The notes: a model not told the origin generated them from the sequence alone. A stretch of DNA of 44,778 nt from CAYHWW01 sp964360145 (GCA_964360145.1 CAYHWW010000011.1:1-44778); one strand, 5' to 3'. Numbered from the stretch's first letter, positions 1 through 9,111 are shown. Program-made: numbers and translations.

Positions 1-2844
1 GCCGTGGCCACGGTGGATGAAGTGCTGACGCACATCCCGCTGAAAAAAATCCGTTTGGAATTCCGGCAAAGCGAGCTCCTCTGGGAGCTCAGCAGCGCCC
101 GCGGGATCCTGGCTCAATCCAGCAAAGACAAGCGGGATCGCATGCTCGCCGACGAGCTCAAGGAGCGGTCATTGAAAATGGCCGAGAACATCGCGGCCAA
201 TCACCCCTCCTTTGAGGATCATGGCCAGGCCCTGTTCTTCACGGGCTACGCTCAAACCGACATTGGCCGCGCCGAGGTGGGGTTCCGAACCCTTGAGAAA
301 TTCGTGAGGCTCTATCCCAAGCACGGCCACACGTCAGACGCTTATCGCATCATCGCCGACATCAGATTTGACGAAAATCGTTTCCGGGATGCGGAGGCGC
401 TTTACAAGAAAATCCTGGAGTTTTCCGAGTCCCGGGTGGTGGGGTACGCCCTCTATAAAATCGGTTGGTGCGCCTACAACACCAAAGACTTCGCCCGCGC
501 TCTCTTGGGCCTGGAAAAGGCCGTGTTGTGGGCCGCCAACCTCAGCGAAGCAGGTCGCACGCTGTCGCTCCGCCGCGAATCGCGGCACGATCTCATCGCC
601 CTCTACGCCGAGGTCGGCGATTACCGCAAGGCCCTCGATTATTTCAGCAAGTTCTATCTGGGCGAGTCCGCGAGCTGGATCACGGAGCTCGCCAAAGAAC
701 TCGACCGCATCGGCCAGTTCGAGAAGTCCATGGACCTCTACAAGACGCTCATCGCGTTGGAGCCGGGCTCCGCGGAGAATATCGCCCGGCAAGCGGCAAT
801 CCTCAATGGCGAGTATCGCTTGCACCACTGGACCATGGCGGTCGAGGCCGCCCGCCATCTCGTGGAGGATCACAAGCCGCAGCTAGAGGCGCCGACCACG
901 GACGGCAACGCGCCCTCCGCCGTTGCCGAGGCCATCATGCGGGAAGCGCTTCTCGCCCAGCTCTTCGAGTATCGCAAAGCCCCCACCAGCGATGCCTCAG
1001 AGAATGTGCTGAAGCTCGATGACCTTTATTTATCGGCATTTTCGCGTTGGCCCCAGTCTGAGGAGCCTCTCTACATGCATGCGATGTTCCTCCTGGGGCG
1101 TCAGAAGTTTGCCGCGGCGGTGGAGGCCCTCCGCGCACACTGGCTCCAATTCCGGGAAACCTTGAAAGAACCCCTGCGCGAAGAGGCATTGCGCAACCTC
1201 ATTCACGCCCTGGACAAGGGCAGCGAGCAGGCTAAGGCGGCACCGGAAATCATCGAATACGCCTCTGAGTACGAAAAAAACTACCCCAAGACGAAATACG
1301 CCAGGCCCATCCTCTTTCTTAAGGCTTCGGTGCTGTTGAAGCTTGGCCGTACGGAAGACGGCATCAAAGTCAGTCAGGCCCTCTTCGAGGAAAACGCGGC
1401 GGACAGCGAGGGTAAGAGTGCATTCAAGAACCTCCGGGTCGCCTACTATGACCTCAAAAACTGGGAACGCACCTACCAGTGGGCCACCGACCTCCTCTCG
1501 CGGCAGTCCCCCGGCATGAAACTTTACACCGCTGATCTCAGTGCCGTGCGCGAGGAGGCTTTGTTCCTGTGGGCGGACCAAACCAAGGATGATGCGCAGT
1601 CCGCGGCGCTTTTCATGAAGCTTGCCGACGATGCGCAGATGAAACGCCTCGGCGAGAAGGCGCTCTACAACGGCTTTGTGAGACTAGAGAAAATATCAAA
1701 GCGCGTCGAAGCGCTGGCGGTGGCTGATCGCCTTGAGAAGATAGCGCCGCGCTCCGAGCTACTTTTCAAGATTTCCGGCATCAGGGCCGCTCTCTACCAA
1801 GAGGCCGGCGATTATGAGAAAGCCATGCCCTTCCTCGAAGATTTTTTGAAGCACGCCGACAAGGACACGCCGCCAGATGCCCTAAGTCAGGCGAAGACTA
1901 ACCTTCGTTTGATTCAAGCTGCTCTGGCCCTGGTGCGCAAACCTGCGTCAGCGGCCGCGCCCGCTTATCCCAAGTGGCCAGCACTACAAAAATCGCGGCA
2001 GTCCTTTGAAGGCAAGCCGCTGCCGCCCCAGGGCGAGCTTGCGGCACGGATCAAGGCCGGTGCTGAAGCTCTGGAGGCGCTCAGTAAGCAGTTCCTCGCT
2101 GCCTCCAGCGACGCGGGCACTCCCGCGTACTTCGCCTTCGAATCTTATTGTTCCCTTCCTTTTCTATACCGCTCCTACGGAGAAGCTCTCCTCCGCCTCG
2201 GGGGCGGGGATGCTGAGCTTCAAAAAGAGCTAGCCAACATCGCGGCGCCCATTGAGGTCAAAAGCAAGAGTCTGGCGGAGGAATGCCTGACAAAGAGCGC
2301 CGAGGCCGAGCATGACGGCCCCGTCTACCGACAGGTCGCCTCGGTCTGGGGTTGGATGTCCGATAAGGAGTTAGTGAGGAAAATGGAAGCCGTGCTCATG
2401 GAGCTTGAAAAGGGCTGGCCATGGCTTGAATCAGCCAAAGACATGGGCTCCGCTGAAAAAATCATTGGCCGCCACCACGAAGGCGGTGAGTCCGAAGATT
2501 CTTGGTATGCACTGGCGCGGGCGCGATGGGATGCCAAAGCTCCGGGCTTGAGTAAGCTGGTGCTGGTTGATGCCTTGGCCAAGTACCCCAAATCCGGTCC
2601 CATGATGAATGCCCTGGTCTGCATCGAGCAAATGACGGCGCCGGAACGGCAGGACATGACGACGCGATTTGAAAAGGCGGCGGAAGCGGGCTCCGCCTCC
2701 GCCCATGCCAACCTGGCACTCCTTCATCTCAAGGGCGCCCGCCTCGCTCCGGCTCTCACCGCCCTGCATCACGGCCTTGATGAGAATGCTTTCGACGGCA
2801 GGCCCGCCCTCAAGAACCTTGTGAAAGGATTGGTCTCCAAGTGA
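1..2844 (+). CDS. Large TPR-repeat protein (5' partial), envelope motor cluster
   Basis: The frame is open at the first base, so the true start lies upstream and at least 946 residues are visible. Helix-turn-helix TPR-like repeats run through most of it (for example YALYKIGWCAY near residue 146, with DFARALLGLEKAV just after, and the stretch GDYEKAMPFLEDFLKHA near residue 604). No signal peptide can be judged because the N-terminus is missing. It is followed with a GTGA stop/start overlap by a small exported protein and then by an AgmX/PglI-type protein, so it probably belongs to the same envelope machine. Myxococcus Glt/Agl clusters contain comparable TPR proteins (GltE and the giant GltI). 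Assignment to one of them is inference; the TPR character is clear. It could equally be a generic periplasmic or cytoplasmic scaffold. Confidence 0.8.
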   Translation, partial: AVATVDEVLTHIPLKKIRLEFRQSELLWELSSARGILAQSSKDKRDRMLADELKERSLKMAENIAANHPSFEDHGQALFFTGYAQTDIGRAEVGFRTLEKFVRLYPKHGHTSDAYRIIADIRFDENRFRDAEALYKKILEFSESRVVGYALYKIGWCAYNTKDFARALLGLEKAVLWAANLSEAGRTLSLRRESRHDLIALYAEVGDYRKALDYFSKFYLGESASWITELAKELDRIGQFEKSMDLYKTLIALEPGSAENIARQAAILNGEYRLHHWTMAVEAARHLVEDHKPQLEAPTTDGNAPSAVAEAIMREALLAQLFEYRKAPTSDASENVLKLDDLYLSAFSRWPQSEEPLYMHAMFLLGRQKFAAAVEALRAHWLQFRETLKEPLREEALRNLIHALDKGSEQAKAAPEIIEYASEYEKNYPKTKYARPILFLKASVLLKLGRTEDGIKVSQALFEENAADSEGKSAFKNLRVAYYDLKNWERTYQWATDLLSRQSPGMKLYTADLSAVREEALFLWADQTKDDAQSAALFMKLADDAQMKRLGEKALYNGFVRLEKISKRVEALAVADRLEKIAPRSELLFKISGIRAALYQEAGDYEKAMPFLEDFLKHADKDTPPDALSQAKTNLRLIQAALALVRKPASAAAPAYPKWPALQKSRQSFEGKPLPPQGELAARIKAGAEALEALSKQFLAASSDAGTPAYFAFESYCSLPFLYRSYGEALLRLGGGDAELQKELANIAAPIEVKSKSLAEECLTKSAEAEHDGPVYRQVASVWGWMSDKELVRKMEAVLMELEKGWPWLESAKDMGSAEKIIGRHHEGGESEDSWYALARARWDAKAPGLSKLVLVDALAKYPKSGPMMNALVCIEQMTAPERQDMTTRFEKAAEAGSASAHANLALLHLKGARLAPALTALHHGLDENAFDGRPALKNLVKGLVSK

Positions 2845-3098
2845 TCATCATTATATTATTCACATTGGCCCAGTGTTTCGCCGAGACGGGGGATAAAAAA
2901 CCACTGAGCGCATCGCCGCCCAAAAAAGTATTCAAGACGACGGAGACCCACCAGTTCTCGGGGTCCAAACTGCGGGGGCAGCTTAAAAAACCCGAGCTGA
3001 GCTACATCTACCAAAGAAAAGGCCTCAGGGCCGAGCGCATCGTGAACATTCCGGAGGATTTCAATGAGGAAATCATCAGTGGCGCTGGACAGCTCTAA
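2841..3098 (+). CDS. Small exported protein of the Glt/Agl-like cluster
   Basis: An 85-residue protein starting with GTG inside the stop codon of the TPR gene (GTGA overlap), which suggests translational coupling. The first 14 or so residues (MIIIILFTLAQCFA) form a short signal peptide; the Cys at position 12 is close to the expected cleavage site but no proper lipobox is obvious. The C-terminal half (KLRGQLKKPELSYIYQRKG) is basic and ends in an acidic patch. Its last 35 bases overlap the start of the following AgmX-like gene in another frame. Small exported proteins in this position occur in related delta-proteobacterial clusters, where they are poorly characterised. Function is unknown; a periplasmic adaptor role is inferred only from context. 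Confidence 0.65.
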   Translation: MIIIILFTLAQCFAETGDKKPLSASPPKKVFKTTETHQFSGSKLRGQLKKPELSYIYQRKGLRAERIVNIPEDFNEEIISGAGQL

Positions 3099-4323
3099 GA
3101 ACCTGCAGGTCAGGGTATTCTGGGGCGATGTGCTGTACGACACCGTCATCTGCCGCCCCAACGAATCGGTCACCGTGGGGAACACGCCGGGCAACACCTT
3201 CATCATGGATGCAGGCAAAAGCCTGAAGCTCGTCGAACTAAAATCCGGCAACGTGGCTGAGCTGCAATTCAGCGACGACGTGGATGGGCACATCAGCGTG
3301 GGCAAGGAATTGATGTCCTTGAAAAAGGCCATCAGCTCCAAGCACGTCGTGAAGAACCCCGACGGTTTCTATCACGCACGCCTTGCCGATAACGACAAGG
3401 CGGACTTCATCATCGGCCACGTGAGTTTTTACCTGAGCTGGATCGGCCATACGAAGCCTTTGCCGAAGGGCACTCTTTTCAATGATCGCAAGAAAATGAT
3501 TTGGATTGCGGGCGTGTGCTCCCTCGTCGTGGTGCTCATCAGCCTGCTCGCGCTTTGGGAACCGCCCCCTCCGGAGAAGCCACCGGAGAGACTTGTGATG
3601 CTCACGCCTCGCAATGCCCCCGCCAAAGCGGCCATGGGCGAAACAAAGAGCGCCGATGGTGGGGCTCAGAAGGGCGAATCCGGCAAGGCCGAGCAAGTCG
3701 CGCCTGAAAAACCATCCATGGCGAGCATCTTGAAGAGCGCCAACCTGGGAAGCCTCGTCAGCGGTCTCACGTCGTTAGGGGCCAACGCGCCGAGCACCGC
3801 GGCAAATCCGGCCACCACGTCCGCGGTTCCTCAGGCGGGCAACGGCGGATTGGGCACGGAAGGATTGAAGACTGGCGCGGGCGGCAAGACCGTCGGCATT
3901 GGTCGCACCGTGGGTCAGGGCGAAGGCGGCTTCGAGGGCACGGGCCGACTGGGCCTCTCTGGCAACTCCGCCGTGGAGGGGAGCTCGGGCCATGGTGAGG
4001 GGAGCAGCACCACGGGCGGAGGCCTCGACCGCGAGGTCATCGAGTCCATCATCCGTCGGCGCCTCGATCGCATCAGGCTTTGCTATGAACGGCAGCTCAA
4101 CTTCAACCCTAAGCTGGTGGGCAAGGTCACTGTCCACTTCGTCATCGGAAGAAAAGGCGAAGTCTTGAGTAGCCGCGCCACGGAAGACACGATGAAAAAC
4201 GAGTCCGTGAGGTCCTGCATCCTGGCGGAAGTGGGCTCTTGGACGTTTCCGACCCCAGAGGGCGGCACCCTCGTTAACGTGGATTATCCGTTCGTATTCG
4301 AATCCAGCGCCAAAGGCCCATAA
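3064..4323 (+). CDS. AgmX/PglI-type (GltG/GltJ-like) TonB-domain membrane protein
   Basis: A 419-residue protein with three parts: an N-terminal beta-rich domain resembling the FHA-like modules of AgmX proteins (about 1-135), one transmembrane helix at about 142-161 (WIAGVCSLVVVLISLLALW), then a Pro-rich and long Gly/Ser/Ala-rich periplasmic linker, and a C-terminal AgmX/PglI domain (about 320-415). That last domain shows the hallmark IRRRLDRIRLCYERQL and the GKVTVHFVIGRKGEV strand, related to TonB C-termini. In Myxococcus gliding motility such proteins link a TolQR-type proton channel to outer-membrane partners. The start is supported by GGAGG six bases upstream, inside the preceding gene. 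The TolQ/TolR-like genes downstream fit a shared machine. Which paralogue (GltG or GltJ) it matches cannot be decided by eye. Confidence 0.88.
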   Translation: MRKSSVALDSSKNLQVRVFWGDVLYDTVICRPNESVTVGNTPGNTFIMDAGKSLKLVELKSGNVAELQFSDDVDGHISVGKELMSLKKAISSKHVVKNPDGFYHARLADNDKADFIIGHVSFYLSWIGHTKPLPKGTLFNDRKKMIWIAGVCSLVVVLISLLALWEPPPPEKPPERLVMLTPRNAPAKAAMGETKSADGGAQKGESGKAEQVAPEKPSMASILKSANLGSLVSGLTSLGANAPSTAANPATTSAVPQAGNGGLGTEGLKTGAGGKTVGIGRTVGQGEGGFEGTGRLGLSGNSAVEGSSGHGEGSSTTGGGLDREVIESIIRRRLDRIRLCYERQLNFNPKLVGKVTVHFVIGRKGEVLSSRATEDTMKNESVRSCILAEVGSWTFPTPEGGTLVNVDYPFVFESSAKGP

Positions 4324-4327
4324 CCGC

Positions 4328-5914
4328 TTATTTTTTTACGCTGACCGGCTTTGTGCTGGACGCTGGGGAGCGAACGCCCGGGGCGGCGGCGGGTTGTTCC
4401 AAGTAATTGGTGCGCACGGACTCTTCGTTGCTCTTGCCGTTGGAGAGGAATAAGTCGACCACGGGAATGGAGCCGATCATGTGGAAGGTCATGGTCTTCG
4501 GTGTTTCCTCGTTGTCGAGCTTATCCACGCTTTTGTAGCTGATCTTGTAAACCCTGTGCTCGCTGCCCAGGGTGATGGGCCCCTGATAGGGCGTGAAGTT
4601 GGCGTCGTTGATGCTGACCAAGGTCTGCTTCACGCCCACGGGGCTGTTGCCCACGTTGAAGGTGATGACGTTGGGAGCTGGTGAATAAGTGACGCCGTCC
4701 CGCACAACCAAGGGTTGGGCCGTGGCGATGGTGGACTCAGGCGCCGTCTCCATGATGTTGACGGTAAAGGTGCGCGTGGGTTCCATGTTGCTGGCGCGGT
4801 CCACGGAGCGGTAGCTCACGGTGTGGAAGCCCGCGGTGGCGAAGCGAATGGGCTCGATGTAAGCCCTGAACTCCGCGTCAGCGTCGGCTTTATATTCGAT
4901 GCGATCAAGGCCCACCACGTTGTCATGGGCCTCAAGCCTCAGCTGAAAATCGCTTTTGGCGTAGTTGATGCCGCCCGTGTTGACTACGCGGCCCGACGGC
5001 TGGGCAGTGGTTCGCGGCGGGACCGACACGGTGTAAAGCGAGAATATTTTGGTGTCCTCTTTGTTGCCCACGTTATCGACGGCGTAATAGCCGATGGTGT
5101 GGGGGCCCTCCTGCAGGAAGTAGATGGGCTTGAGGTAAGACTGCGCTTTGCCGTCGACGACGGCCCAAACCTGCTTGACCTTGGATGTATCGTCTTTGGA
5201 CTCGATGGCGAAAGCCACGGAATCGCTTACGTAATTTTTGCCATTGATGAGGGCGGGTTTCGCCGCGCCTACAAGCTTCAGTTCGGAGTTGGGCGTTGAG
5301 CCGTCGACGGTGACCAGGAGCTGCTTTGCCAGTTCGGCATTGCCGACGCGGTCCGAGGAGCGGTAATAAATGGTTTGCTTCCCCGCCGTCTCAAAAGCGA
5401 TGGGTTTGCCGTAGGGGACAAAGGTGACGCCATCGGTGGAGTATTCAATGCTCGCCACGCCGGAGAGATTGTCCTGGGAGACCAAGCTCACGGATGACTT
5501 GAGGCCGACGAAGATGCCGCCTTCGTCTTTGAAAAACTTGTCGTCGGAAAATTTTGCCTCCGTGGTGGGAGCGGTCAAGTCCACGAAGACCTCGACAAAC
5601 TGCACCGGGGACCAGTTGTTCACCGGGTTCACCGCACGGAACTTGAGGGCGTGCTTGCCCTCCTCCTTGAACTCCACGGCTTCGCCATAGGCCCGGTAGT
5701 CGCCGCCGTCCACGCTGATCTCGATGCGATCGATGAGGCTGCTGTTTTCGCCCTGTTTCAGCATGAATTTAGAGCTTCCCCCGATGAAGTATTTCTTCGT
5801 TTGGGGGTCGAAAACCATGGATAGGCCCTTGCCCTGGTCGCCAGCGATCCCGCGGCTTCCAGAGAGGAGAAGAAGAATAGTCAATGCCGATGAGAGGCGC
5901 ACTATGGGTTTCAT
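4328..5914 (-). CDS. Exported Ig-like / OmpL47-type repeat protein
   Basis: A 528-residue protein with a signal peptide (MKPIVRLSSALTILLLLSGSRGIAG), read from the internal ATG at 5914 because the 33 residues upstream look non-coding. The rest is a tandem series of about 100-residue beta-sandwich repeats. Each carries a version of SVDG..YRAY, a G.HT..YRSVD core and a D..GN(.E) signature, as in YRSVDRASNMEPTR. This is the pattern of OmpL47-type or Ig-like domains in surface and periplasmic proteins. It converges tail-to-tail with the AgmX-like gene, only four bases apart, and diverges from the TolQ-like gene, so it sits inside the motor cluster although on the opposite strand. A structural or adhesive envelope role is inferred. 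The C-terminal tail is low complexity (AAAPGVRSPASSTKPVSVKK). Confidence 0.82.
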   Translation of the reverse strand: MKPIVRLSSALTILLLLSGSRGIAGDQGKGLSMVFDPQTKKYFIGGSSKFMLKQGENSSLIDRIEISVDGGDYRAYGEAVEFKEEGKHALKFRAVNPVNNWSPVQFVEVFVDLTAPTTEAKFSDDKFFKDEGGIFVGLKSSVSLVSQDNLSGVASIEYSTDGVTFVPYGKPIAFETAGKQTIYYRSSDRVGNAELAKQLLVTVDGSTPNSELKLVGAAKPALINGKNYVSDSVAFAIESKDDTSKVKQVWAVVDGKAQSYLKPIYFLQEGPHTIGYYAVDNVGNKEDTKIFSLYTVSVPPRTTAQPSGRVVNTGGINYAKSDFQLRLEAHDNVVGLDRIEYKADADAEFRAYIEPIRFATAGFHTVSYRSVDRASNMEPTRTFTVNIMETAPESTIATAQPLVVRDGVTYSPAPNVITFNVGNSPVGVKQTLVSINDANFTPYQGPITLGSEHRVYKISYKSVDKLDNEETPKTMTFHMIGSIPVVDLFLSNGKSNEESVRTNYLEQPAAAPGVRSPASSTKPVSVKK

Positions 5915-6014
5915 ACCAATGACATCGGCAGAACTAGGCAGAAACTTGAGCCCCTTCCATGTTGCAAAAACACAATGTAATATATTGATATTATTACAAC
6001 GGGGGGGCTCCAAC
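5915..6014. promoter_or_regulatory. Divergent AT-rich promoter region
   Basis: The 100 bases between the Ig-like gene and the TolQ-like gene end in an AT-rich stretch (5961-5999, including TAATATATTGATATTATTA) that stands out against the GC-rich surroundings. It is the only place for the promoter of the TolQ-TolR-TolR set. A TTGCAA at 5962-5967 may be a -35 element, but no well-spaced -10 hexamer stands out, so exact elements are not called. Confidence 0.4.
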
Positions 6015-6665
6015 GTGTCCTTGATTCAAGCGTTCCATGAAGGCGGCATCATGATGTATCCCATCCTGCTGCTCGGTATTAGCGGCTTGGCCATCGTCGC
6101 CGATCGGGTGCAGGTCCTCTATTTCAAATCCAATATAAATAAAGAGCATTTTTTCAAAAGCCTCACGGCTCACCTGCTCAAGGGCGATCTGGAGGGCATG
6201 ATCCTGGTGTGCGACCAGAACCCGGCGCCGCTGTCGAAGGTGGTGAAGACCTGCTTGATTCGCGTCATCAACAAGGGCAAGGACTCTGATATCCAGGCGG
6301 CCCTTGATGAGGGCGCCATGACGGAGGTGCCCCACCTCGAGAAGCGCATCGGGTTCCTGGCTGTCATCGGCAACGTCGCCACGCTTGTGGGGCTGCTTGG
6401 CACCATCACGGGGCTGATCCAGAGTTTCGCCGCCGTGGCCAATGCCGATGCCGCCACCAAGGCGGCGGAGCTGACCAAGGGCATCTCCGAAGCCATGAAC
6501 TGCACTGCTTTCGGTCTGATCGTAGCCGTGCCGGCGGTGATCATCTACTCCGTATTGCAAAACAGGGCGCAGCATTTGATCGATGACATCAATGAGATCA
6601 GTATCCGCACCTTCAACTTCATCCTAGCGAACCGCGAACGCTTCGGCATACCCGAAAAGGATTGA
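6015..6665 (+). CDS. MotA/TolQ/ExbB-family proton channel (AglR-like)
   Basis: 216 residues from a GTG start at 6015 preceded by a G-rich run (ACGGGGGGGC); the frame is open further upstream, but that stretch is antisense to the Ig-like gene and its promoter. Three membrane segments are seen: MMYPILLLGISGLAIVADRV near residue 14, a second containing the family motif LLGTITGLIQSF near 128, and a third with AMNCTAFGLIVAVPA near 160. These are the TolQ/ExbB landmarks. The protein forms the pentameric stator around TolR/ExbD dimers and couples proton flow to work in the periplasm. It is followed after 3 bases by two TolR-like genes, the same one-plus-two order as aglR-aglQ-aglS of Myxococcus. A gliding role here is inference; Tol-Pal or TonB-like energisation are alternatives. 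Confidence 0.92.
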   Translation: MSLIQAFHEGGIMMYPILLLGISGLAIVADRVQVLYFKSNINKEHFFKSLTAHLLKGDLEGMILVCDQNPAPLSKVVKTCLIRVINKGKDSDIQAALDEGAMTEVPHLEKRIGFLAVIGNVATLVGLLGTITGLIQSFAAVANADAATKAAELTKGISEAMNCTAFGLIVAVPAVIIYSVLQNRAQHLIDDINEISIRTFNFILANRERFGIPEKD

Positions 6666-6668
6666 TCC

Positions 6669-7124
6669 ATGGCTGGCATTTCAACGGAGCATGGCGGAAA
6701 CAAGCTCGATGTCGAGCTGAACCTCGTGCCATTCATCGACCTCTTGAGTACGCTGGTGCTCTTTCTGTTGGTGACCGCGGTGTGGCTCCAAGTGGCCGCC
6801 ATCCCGGCCTCCGTGGATTCCAAGGGCAAGAGCGCTGCCTCCTTGGCGGAGCAAAAGAAGCTCACCATCCACGTCACGGGCAAGGGCTACCGCCTCTCGT
6901 GGCCGGGGCCCTTGGCGAGCCGTGGGCTGCCCCAAGGGTTGGGCCGCGAGCCCGAGAAGCTCACCGCACTTCTGAAAAGAGCCTTGAAGGTCGGCAGCGA
7001 TGCCACCAAAGCCCCGCTCATCGCGGTTTCGGCGGATGATGACGTGCCCTACGGCGCGGTCATCCAGGCCGTTGACGCAGCCAAATCCGCGGGCCTTCCC
7101 TCTGTGGCCTTAAGTACGGACTGA
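6669..7124 (+). CDS. ExbD/TolR-family protein (AglQ/AglS-like), first copy
   Basis: 151 residues: a short cytoplasmic N-terminus, one transmembrane helix starting at about 19 (LVPFIDLLSTLVLFLLVTAVW) and a periplasmic domain. The conserved helix aspartate that carries protons in ExbD/TolR is present at D24. The periplasmic part ends with VPYGAVIQAVDAAKSAG, the usual C-terminal fold of the family. The gene starts 3 bases after the TolQ-like stop and is followed 3 bases later by a second TolR-like gene, so all three are surely co-transcribed. The pair of different TolR-like proteins probably forms a heteromeric plug in the TolQ-like ring. Confidence 0.92.
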   Translation: MAGISTEHGGNKLDVELNLVPFIDLLSTLVLFLLVTAVWLQVAAIPASVDSKGKSAASLAEQKKLTIHVTGKGYRLSWPGPLASRGLPQGLGREPEKLTALLKRALKVGSDATKAPLIAVSADDDVPYGAVIQAVDAAKSAGLPSVALSTD

Positions 7125-7127
7125 GAC

Positions 7128-7616
7128 ATGCCCCTAACGCGCGCAAGACTCCGCATCAGCGACTATAACGACAACCGCAAGGCGAGGCTCAAGAGCCAGG
7201 AGCGGCGGATCATCATGGTATCGCTGTCGTTGACCTCCATGGTGGATATGTTCGCCATTCTGGTGATTTTCCTCTTGAGCAACGCCACCACCGTCGCCCA
7301 GTGGGTCGAGGTCTCCCATGGCATCGATCTCCCGAAGGCCAAGTTCGCCGATCCGCCCGCCAGGGCTGCCAGCATCTCAATCTCGAAAGATGCCGTCTAC
7401 GGCGACTCCAAGATGCTGACGCCTTTGTCGCGCCCGGACACAGTGGCGGGGGCCGTGAAGGGCTGGCTCGCTAAGCAGCCCAAACACAAAAGCTCGGCCT
7501 ACGTCAATATCGTCGCTGACCAGAGGGTGCCCTACGGGGCCGTTAAGCGGGTGATCGCGGCCTGCCAAGACGCGGGATTTAAGAACGTCAATCTCGCCGT
7601 GCAGCCTAAAAATTAA
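7128..7616 (+). CDS. ExbD/TolR-family protein (AglQ/AglS-like), second copy
   Basis: 162 residues with a basic cytoplasmic N-terminus (about 1-29), one transmembrane helix (LTSMVDMFAILVIFLLSNA) carrying the conserved aspartate at D40, and a periplasmic domain ending in VPYGAVKRVIAACQDAGF, parallel to the same segment in the first copy. The longer basic N-terminus distinguishes it from its upstream paralogue. It is the last gene of the TolQ-TolR-TolR set. A weak hairpin (CTAAA/TTTAG at 7618-7631) follows, but no real terminator is seen before the kinase gene 58 bases on, so readthrough into the signalling genes is possible. Confidence 0.92.
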   Translation: MPLTRARLRISDYNDNRKARLKSQERRIIMVSLSLTSMVDMFAILVIFLLSNATTVAQWVEVSHGIDLPKAKFADPPARAASISISKDAVYGDSKMLTPLSRPDTVAGAVKGWLAKQPKHKSSAYVNIVADQRVPYGAVKRVIAACQDAGFKNVNLAVQPKN

Positions 7617-7674
7617 TCTAAATGCGTTTAGGGCCTTCCTTGCATTGAGTCGCTCCACACGTTAGACGGGGTGG

Positions 7675-9108
7675 ATGAGGCAATGGAACGGCTACACTCT
7701 TGAAAAAGAAGTAGGTCGGGGCGCGACGGCCCAGGTTTTCGCCGCTCGCCGTAGCGTGGAAGGGGGGCCCATGGTGGCCCTCAAGGTGTTTCACCCCGCT
7801 TATTGGGACCAAGAGTCTTCGAAGAAACGCATTATGGGAGAATTCAAGGCCATATCGTCGTTGCAGCATGAGAACATCGCCAAGTTCATCGAGGCTCACT
7901 GGGATCTGGATCCCCCAGCCGTGGCCCTTGAGTACGTTGACGGTTATTCCCTGGAAGAGCTTCAGCCTCGTTTGCCGTTTGTTTTGCCGGAGCTGGCGGC
8001 GGTGATCATGATCCCGGTTTTGCGGGCTCTGCACTACGCCCATGAAAGTGGCGTCATTCACCGCGATTTGAAGCCCGCCAACATCCTCGCGGGCCATAAT
8101 GGCCGGGTTGTCGTCACCGATTTCGGCTTGGCAAAGATCGTGGATTATTCGCGCATGACCATGTCTGGCACGCTTCTGGGGTCCCCGGACTACATGTCGC
8201 CGGAGCAAGCCGCGGGGGATACGGTGACTGCGCGTTCGGATGTCTTTTCCGCGGGGGCCGTTCTCTATTTCCTTCTCACGGGCACGCGCCCCTTCGGGCG
8301 GCACACGCCGCTCGCGACTCTGTCGTCCGTCCTTAAATGCGAACATGAGCCCGTAGAGAGGCGTAATCCCAAGATCTCCGCAGAGCTGGCGGCGCTGGTG
8401 GCCCGGGCCTTGGATCGCAGTCCAGGCAAGCGTTTTGATACGGCTGCTGATTTCGCCGATGCCCTCGAGCAGTACCTGATCTCCGTGGACTTGGGGGCGG
8501 ACGCCTTTTCTCTGTCTCATTGGCTTGCGACCCCAGCGGATTCCACCGCGGAAGCCCTGCGCCGCATTGAAAACGCCCTTGTGAGGCGAGCGGAGGAGGC
8601 TTTGGCAAACGGCGAGACTGCCGTCACGGCGGCATTGATCCGTGATCTGGGTGCTCGAGCACCGGAGAGTGCCGGCTATGGGCGCCTCAAAGAAGTGTAT
8701 GGCGCGTCACAGAATAAAAAACGCACAGTAAAAAATGGTGCATTGGTGCTGCTGTCCCTTCTCTGCGTCGGCGGCGGGCTTGCGGCGTATCAACTCTGGC
8801 CTGAGAAACAAAGCGAACCGGCCCCGGTGGCAGTTCTCGAGGCTCCGATTGCGCCACCGCACGACGTGCCCGAAGCTGTTTCCGCAGTAGTGAAAGAAAA
8901 AAGCCCAGCCATCGAAAAGGGTCTGGTTGTGCTCGACGTGCCTGATATGGTGCGCGTCTTTTGGGATAACAAGCGCATTAAGAATAAAGGTCGCTACAGA
9001 AAGGCCGTGGGCCGTCATCGGCTGCGCTTTGAAGTCGATGGTCGCGAACCCGCGGAGCATACGGTCATGGTTAGCACCGCTGAGCCCACAGAGATTCGGG
9101 TGAGATAG
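7675..9108 (+). CDS. Membrane-anchored Hanks-type serine/threonine protein kinase
   Basis: 477 residues. The kinase domain (about 8-265) has every catalytic landmark: glycine loop GRGATAQVF, ATP-lysine K37 in VALKVF, catalytic loop HRDLKPANIL near 125, DFGLAK, and SPEQAAGD as the APE-like motif. It should therefore be active. A single transmembrane helix follows at about 358-375 (ALVLLSLLCVGGGLAAYQLW). The extracytoplasmic tail of about 95 residues ends in a small PEGA-like beta domain (GRHRLRFEVDGREPAEH). The gene is 3 bases upstream of an FHA-GAF-sigma54 activator, a pairing known from myxobacteria in which the kinase controls the activator. That link is inferred from position. The N-terminal helix-plus-tail could sense envelope state. 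Confidence 0.93.
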   Translation: MRQWNGYTLEKEVGRGATAQVFAARRSVEGGPMVALKVFHPAYWDQESSKKRIMGEFKAISSLQHENIAKFIEAHWDLDPPAVALEYVDGYSLEELQPRLPFVLPELAAVIMIPVLRALHYAHESGVIHRDLKPANILAGHNGRVVVTDFGLAKIVDYSRMTMSGTLLGSPDYMSPEQAAGDTVTARSDVFSAGAVLYFLLTGTRPFGRHTPLATLSSVLKCEHEPVERRNPKISAELAALVARALDRSPGKRFDTAADFADALEQYLISVDLGADAFSLSHWLATPADSTAEALRRIENALVRRAEEALANGETAVTAALIRDLGARAPESAGYGRLKEVYGASQNKKRTVKNGALVLLSLLCVGGGLAAYQLWPEKQSEPAPVAVLEAPIAPPHDVPEAVSAVVKEKSPAIEKGLVVLDVPDMVRVFWDNKRIKNKGRYRKAVGRHRLRFEVDGREPAEHTVMVSTAEPTEIRVR

Positions 9109-9111
9109 CCT

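Noticed and set aside
7630..7645. GG and GC with TTGC before the Ser/Thr kinase gene, resembling a sigma54 promoter
   Set aside because: The spacing is nine bases rather than ten and the rest of the consensus is poor.
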